Source: CAMDMI01 sp044379485
Lineage (GTDB): Bacteria > Bacteroidota > Bacteroidia > Cytophagales > Flexibacteraceae
Length of the DNA: 6,677 nucleotides
Assembly: GCA_044379485.1 (NCBI GenBank)
Contig: JBIPOE010000124.1
Location: 1 to 6,677 of the forward strand
Direction: 5' to 3'
Positions 1 through 4,100 of the stretch are shown here, one piece after another. Each line of letters starts with the position of its first letter. Within the stretch, counting starts at the first letter, position 1. The position numbers were made by a program, and so were the translations under genes. A model generated the notes under the pieces. It ran no database searches, had not been told where the DNA came from, and saw only the letters and a program-made list of their open reading frames with translations.

Positions 1-285
1 CACGACTTTTACGTGTTTTTCAAGAAAACCCGTGCACTTAATTTCTAAAAATGATTGATAAACTATTGAAAATGAACCAGTAACGACTTTTTCAGCAGCC
101 CCTATATAAAGTCTAAATGAAAATCGAACATACTTTTTCTTTTTAGCCTTCCCGTATTGGCGGGATAAACTATTCCGGTTTCTTTCGCCTTCGGCGAACA
201 CGTTCGCCAGGGCGAACACATCCTCCATAGGCGGACAAGGCCAGAGAAATGATTTATGGCATGTTCAATTTTTTAATAGACTTAA
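1..285. other. Intergenic region without a convincing gene
   Basis: No reading frame here has a plausible start and a recognisable product. Frame 1 is open from the window edge to a TAA at 46-48 (15 codons, HDFYVFFKKTRALNF). It could be the extreme end of a gene entering from the left, but it is too short to identify. The stretch GACTTTTTCAGCAGCCCC around 85-102 resembles insertion-sequence termini, and 184-235 is rich in short palindromes; both are described separately. The reading frame that becomes coding at 286 is closed just upstream by TAA at 283-285, so this DNA is not the missing 5' part of the following gene remnant in that frame. Nothing recognisable as that missing part was seen in the other frames either. 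Confidence 0.6.
184..235. repeat. Cluster of overlapping short palindromes
   Basis: Four inverted repeats are packed into about 50 bases. TTCGCC (184-189) pairs with GGCGAA (193-198). GGCGAAC (193-199) can instead pair with GTTCGCC (202-208), which in turn can pair with GGCGAAC (211-217). An imperfect one follows: TCCTCC (221-226) against GGCGGA (230-235) around an ATA loop, with one mismatch. The same arm is therefore used alternately, so the strand can fold as either the outer two hairpins or the central one. A further small inverted repeat, CCCG (151-154) with CGGG (161-164), lies just upstream. This resembles a REP-like intergenic palindromic element; a terminator for a gene to the left is possible, but there is no clear T-tract. 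The family is not identified. Confidence 0.6.
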
Positions 286-792
286 TATAATTGCGCTACG
301 CCGGATGTCCAGATCTATTTCAGCAACAATGGCATTACGCCATTCAACACCACTCCGGCAGCCCGATTGTATGCTTTGCCGTTCATAGTTGGAAAGTCAA
401 TGCAGATCAAGGCCATTGCTTACAGAACAGGATTTCAGTCCAGCGTTGTGGGTGTAGGAAACTACACGATCGGGCCAGGAAGACTGGCTACTGAAAACGA
501 GAACAATGCCTATTATTTTGAAACGGATGAATTTGAAACATTGGCAGAAACGGACAATATAAAACTTGTTCCCAACCCAAATACAGGCAGGTTCTTTATA
601 TTGACAGAAAAATCCAGTGAAGAAGCAACTGTTTCCGTAATCAATATGCCGGGGCAAACCGTTTGGACAGGGAAAATGGAATCGGGTGTCAACAAAATGG
701 AAATTGACATCACCGGAAAAGCGACAGGTGTGTTTTCGGTTTTATACAATACCCATTCTACATCCAGGAAAATCAGGATCACAAAGCAATAG
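286..792 (+). pseudogene. 3' remnant of a T9SS-secreted protein: partial chitobiase-C-like domain plus type A sorting tail
   Basis: The frame is open from 286, after TAA at 283-285, to TAG at 790-792 (168 codons). Homology-like sequence starts at 292, already inside a domain: CATPDVQIYFSNNGITP, later LYALPFIVGKSMQIKAIAYR and TGFQSS. This matches my memory of the chitobiase/beta-hexosaminidase C-terminal-like domain (CHB_HEX_C_1), whose first strand is missing. A linker rich in Glu, Asn and Thr follows at about 472-558. The last 77 residues form a T9SS type A sorting domain: it opens with KLVPNPNTGRFF (PNP at 571-579), continues through INMPGQTVWTG, and ends in the basic KIRITKQ. In intact proteins this tail directs passage through the type IX outer-membrane translocon and is usually cleaved on export. 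There is no signal peptide and no good start codon (only TTG at 291 in another frame and TTG at 367 in frame), so I call it a truncated gene. An expressed 141-residue product from TTG 367 would lack an export signal. The terminator after it is intact. Confidence is high for the sorting tail and good for the partial domain. Confidence 0.85.
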
Positions 793-810
793 CACGATTC
801 CTCCCAATAC

Positions 811-852
811 AACAAAATGCCGGATCGGAAGGTCCGGGATTTTGTGTTTTAA
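811..852 (+). terminator. Hairpin terminator after the T9SS remnant
   Basis: CAAAAT (813-818) pairs with ATTTTG (839-844). Inside it, CCGGATC (820-826) pairs with GGTCCGG (831-837) with one T-G wobble, and one G/G mismatch (819/838) separates the two stem segments. The loop is GGAA (827-830), a GNRA-type tetraloop. The right arm runs into TTTTG-TGTTTT, giving a U-rich tail, and the A-rich left arm makes it potentially active in both directions. It starts about 20 bases after the stop of the remnant, the usual place for an intrinsic terminator. Confidence 0.8.
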
Positions 853-1100
853 ACCGATTTGGATTGAATACAATTGAGCATCCTGAGTCTATAAAAGCAG
901 AAAAAATCAATTTTGGAACACCAAACGCTGGCTCAATCTTTACCGGAATCTATTCAAAACCTACCGGATACTAACCCATATCCACCGGATTGTTTTTGTG
1001 ATGTAATGCTGAATAAAACATTTGTTTAATTTGCTTTAAAATTTATTAACAGACAGTTGCTAACAAATTTTTCGTCCCCTTTTCAAAAAAAATCAACAAT
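853..1100 (+). other. Intergenic and leader region upstream of the giant gene
   Basis: This is AT-rich DNA without a supported gene. It carries three ACCGGA motifs at 21-base intervals (941-989), described separately. From about 1010 to 1100 the sequence is especially AT-rich and includes TTTG at 1021-1024 and 1030-1033, reminiscent of the -33 element of Bacteroidota promoters. I could not find a good TAnnTTTG -7 box at the right distance, so no promoter is called. The bases just before the ATG (AAAAAAAATCAACAAT) contain no Shine-Dalgarno sequence. This is normal in Bacteroidota, where A-rich leaders are common. Confidence 0.55.
941..989. repeat. Three ACCGGA motifs at exact 21-base spacing
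   Basis: TACCGGA occurs at 941-947 and 962-968, and CACCGGA at 983-989. The hexamer ACCGGA thus recurs at 942, 963 and 984. The 21-base period equals two turns of B-DNA, so the copies lie on the same face of the helix, about 110-160 bases upstream of the ATG at 1101. This fits a row of operator half-sites, or the worn remains of a 21-base tandem repeat. The sequences between the hexamers are not clearly alike. No known regulator is recognised. Confidence 0.4.
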
Positions 1101-1157
1101 ATGAAAAAGTATGCAATTCTATTATGGGTGATCCTGTTATCACCGAAAACCTTTGGA
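1101..1157 (+). other. Signal peptide of the giant protein
   Basis: Residues 1-19 show Lys-Lys after Met, a hydrophobic core (YAILLWVILL) and a short polar end SPKTFG before Gln20. This is a standard Sec type I signal. There is no lipobox Cys, so it does not appear to be a lipoprotein. Sec export to the periplasm is the first step expected for a T9SS cargo. Confidence 0.85.
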
Positions 1158-4100
1158 CAATTTGGCCAGAGCATGTGGGAACCAAAGTTTTACCAGTCAT
1201 CTTCTTCTTACAGGGCATCATTCTGCAATTCGAACGAAGGGTATAGTATTCAGGGCACCCGAGTAATGCGAACCTTAAACGGTGGCAAAACTTGGGAGCC
1301 TACAACTTGGCAAGAGTCATTCAGCGGCTCTTTATTTAATCCTTCTCCGGGATTGGTTTTTATCAATGGATTCAAAACAACTGATCAAGGCAATGTATGG
1401 GTTTCTGTATTTCCCGGTTCCAATGCTATCAGTTTCTTTGATGCCACCACTGGCTATGCCATAAAAGATAGTAAATTGTATTTTTCAAATAATGGTGGAA
1501 ATTCATGGATACTAAAAAACTCAGTTAATTCACTAACTGCTGGGGTCTTTCCAGCCTATCTGTGTTTTATGGGCGATGTCAACAAGCTGCTGATGATTGA
1601 TAACTTTGGAAGGGTTCATAAATCTGAAAATGGTGGTGTTTTTTGGTCCATAACCAATTTCACTCCACCATTCCCTGCTGATATATCTAATGGGATTTAT
1701 TCCCCAGAAGTCAATATCCGTTTTTTTAATAACACAGGAACTGGTTTAGCAGTAATCAGAAACCAGGCAGGGAATAACACAAGTATTTTGCACACAGGAA
1801 ATTTTGGCCTGAGCTGGGAGCCTTTGTATTCATCCAGCGGATGTGAATTGAAGTATTTCCTCAATTTTCCCTTCATCTTTTCGAATGGAGTTGGCTACCT
1901 CCATGCCTCAATTTCTTCTTGCGAAGCGGGCTCCAGAGGTGTTTTTAAAACCACAGATTTTGGTTCAACCTGGAATCAATTGACCAATCCTGTGGGGGAA
2001 GATTTTAATGACTTCACTCTTATGTATGCTTTCAGTCCAGACATAATTGTTTCCAACAATAACCAAAAATCAACAGATGGTGGTTTAACATGGTCACCAA
2101 ATTTCCCGGATAGAAATTTTAGTGGTTTAGCACAAGGGTTACGTATTGTTGATGATAATATTTTGAGCATACCATTGAGAATCGACAACGGTCTTGGCAA
2201 TCAGAATACTTTTAAAACCATGAAAAGTACCAATAATGGTGAGGATTGGTTTCAAGTTGGACCTGTAAGGAGTCAGAGTGAAGAGGATGGCTTAGCTGTA
2301 AACAATGAGTTTATCCGAAAGGGGCCTAATGGTTTTCGACTAACGAACTCTTCTTTTTTCTACACCAATGATGATGGAGTCAATTGGAACATGATTTCCA
2401 CTGATGGTAATATTCTGAATAGATTTAATACAGACCTTCTGGCCCAGTTATCAGCTACCAAATGCCTGATTAAAAATGGAGGAGGGTTGAAGTTGGTGGA
2501 GGTAAGTGGATCTGCCGGAACTTTTACAGGTACGTTAACCAGTATTTCAGGAGGAGAATCTTTCAGTAGAATGTCGTTTTACGACGAATTGAATGGAGTA
2601 GCCATCCTCAGTACAGCGGGTTTATCACCATTTAGGCTTTCCAAAACCACAGACGGTGGCCTGACATGGACCACACCCTGGGCTTTGCCAACCAGTATTT
2701 TAACCCTTGGAAAAATGGTTTATTCATCCGATAACCATGTGTATATCCAGAAAACCACAAGCACAACACCTAGCAATACCCTTTTTAAAATCAATGTCTC
2801 TTCATTGTCATTTTCGCTTTCTGAGGTTTACCTGGTTGGAAATTCAACACAGGAATATAATAACACCATTATTGATTTTGATATGACCGGAAACAAAGGA
2901 GTTGCCATAAGTTGCGGTAACAATATTTACGAAACCGGAGATGGCTGGCAATCCAATCGAATGATTTTACAATCTAATGATGTTTGCCAAAATGGTCAGG
3001 TAGGTTTTATGCCAAGGTATGTGGCCAGCCGGCAGATAGGTGGAAATGTTTATTTTTATTTGGCAGCTGGAAATGTTGAATTTACCAGATATGGATCTGC
3101 TAATTTTTCAGAAAGTTATGATAAAGATGGGGATGGATTCACAGGTGCTTCCGTTAAATATAATGTATTTTCTTTACCTCCTTTTCCAACAAACCCTGTT
3201 TCCAACGATTGTGATGAATTGAGGGCTGATGTGAATCCGGGTATGCCAGATAATACCTGCGACGGGGTTGATAATAATTGCAACGGATCAATTGACGAAG
3301 ATGCCACTTTTGTTACCTATTACCGGGATGTAGATGGCGATGGTTTTGGGGACACCATTAATTCTAATTACGTTTGCTCTAATCCAGGTTTTGGTTGGGT
3401 GACTATTGGTGGCGACTGCAACGATACCGACCCCGCAATTACAAGGCCTTTACGTTGGTATGTGGATTTTGATCAGGATGATTTTGGCGGTCCTGCAAAC
3501 TTTGTAAACGAATGTTTAGATCCTTCCGTTCCCGGTGTAATAAAATACGTCCTCAACAACAGCGATTGCGACGATTCCAATCCGTTGGTCAATCCTTCTC
3601 AAGCCGAATTGGCAAATGATGGAATTGATAACGATTGTGATGGAGAAACAGATACTGATGCCTTTGAGCCGGGTACTACATTTGCAGATTTGGATGGGGA
3701 TGCATTTGGTGCAGGGGATCCAATTCCACCTGGTGGTATGATGGTAATGAAAGGTGGTAGGATGCAATTGCTCACCGTTGGAGTAGCCAACAACCGGGAC
3801 TGTAACGATGCTGATCCTCAATTAAATCCTCTAAATTTTGAATCTGCAAACGGCATTGACGACGATTGTGATGGCTTAGTGGACGATGGTGCCGGCCCAA
3901 CCATTAGGTATTTTGATGGAGATGGAGACGGCTTTGGAGTTGATTCAATCACCATTCTTTCAGATATAGCTGTTCAAGGGTATGTGAATATTGCCGGTGA
4001 TTGCAAAGACAACAACCCCAACATCAATCCAGGTGCCGATGAAGTTTGTGGCAACGGAACAGACGACAACTGCGATGGTTCAATTGATGAAAACAATCCA

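Noticed and set aside
184..235. CRISPR array
   Set aside because: The repeats are short overlapping palindromes without regular spacers or direct repeats of 25-40 bases.
397..877. Antisense frames (397-657, 513-815) and a plus-strand frame (686-877) around the sorting-tail remnant
   Set aside because: The remnant's own frame gives a textbook T9SS tail with the stop at 790-792; the others are shadows without motifs, and one runs through the terminator.
895..1029. Small open frame with peptide ending in PYPPDCFCDVMLNKTFV
   Set aside because: It has no ATG near its 5' end (only TTG at 913) and no recognisable motif. The apparent Pro-Glu/Pro-Asp repetition follows from the 21-base ACCGGA spacing.
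1010..1080. Bacteroidota promoter (TTTG with TAnnTTTG)
   Set aside because: TTTG occurs at 1021 and 1030, but no acceptable -7 box lies 17-23 bases downstream, so the AT-rich composition alone is not enough.
1263..2960. Sialidase activity for the Asp-box region
   Set aside because: Asp-boxes alone are structural. I did not see the FRIP motif or the catalytic Arg, Tyr and Glu arrangement, so no enzyme is called.
3114..4097. Dockerin or thrombospondin type 3 repeats
   Set aside because: DxDGDGFG loops fit both, but the alternation with (C/N)DGxDxxCDGxxD and DCxDxxP blocks fits the MopE-like repeat pattern better, and the paired dockerin helices are absent.
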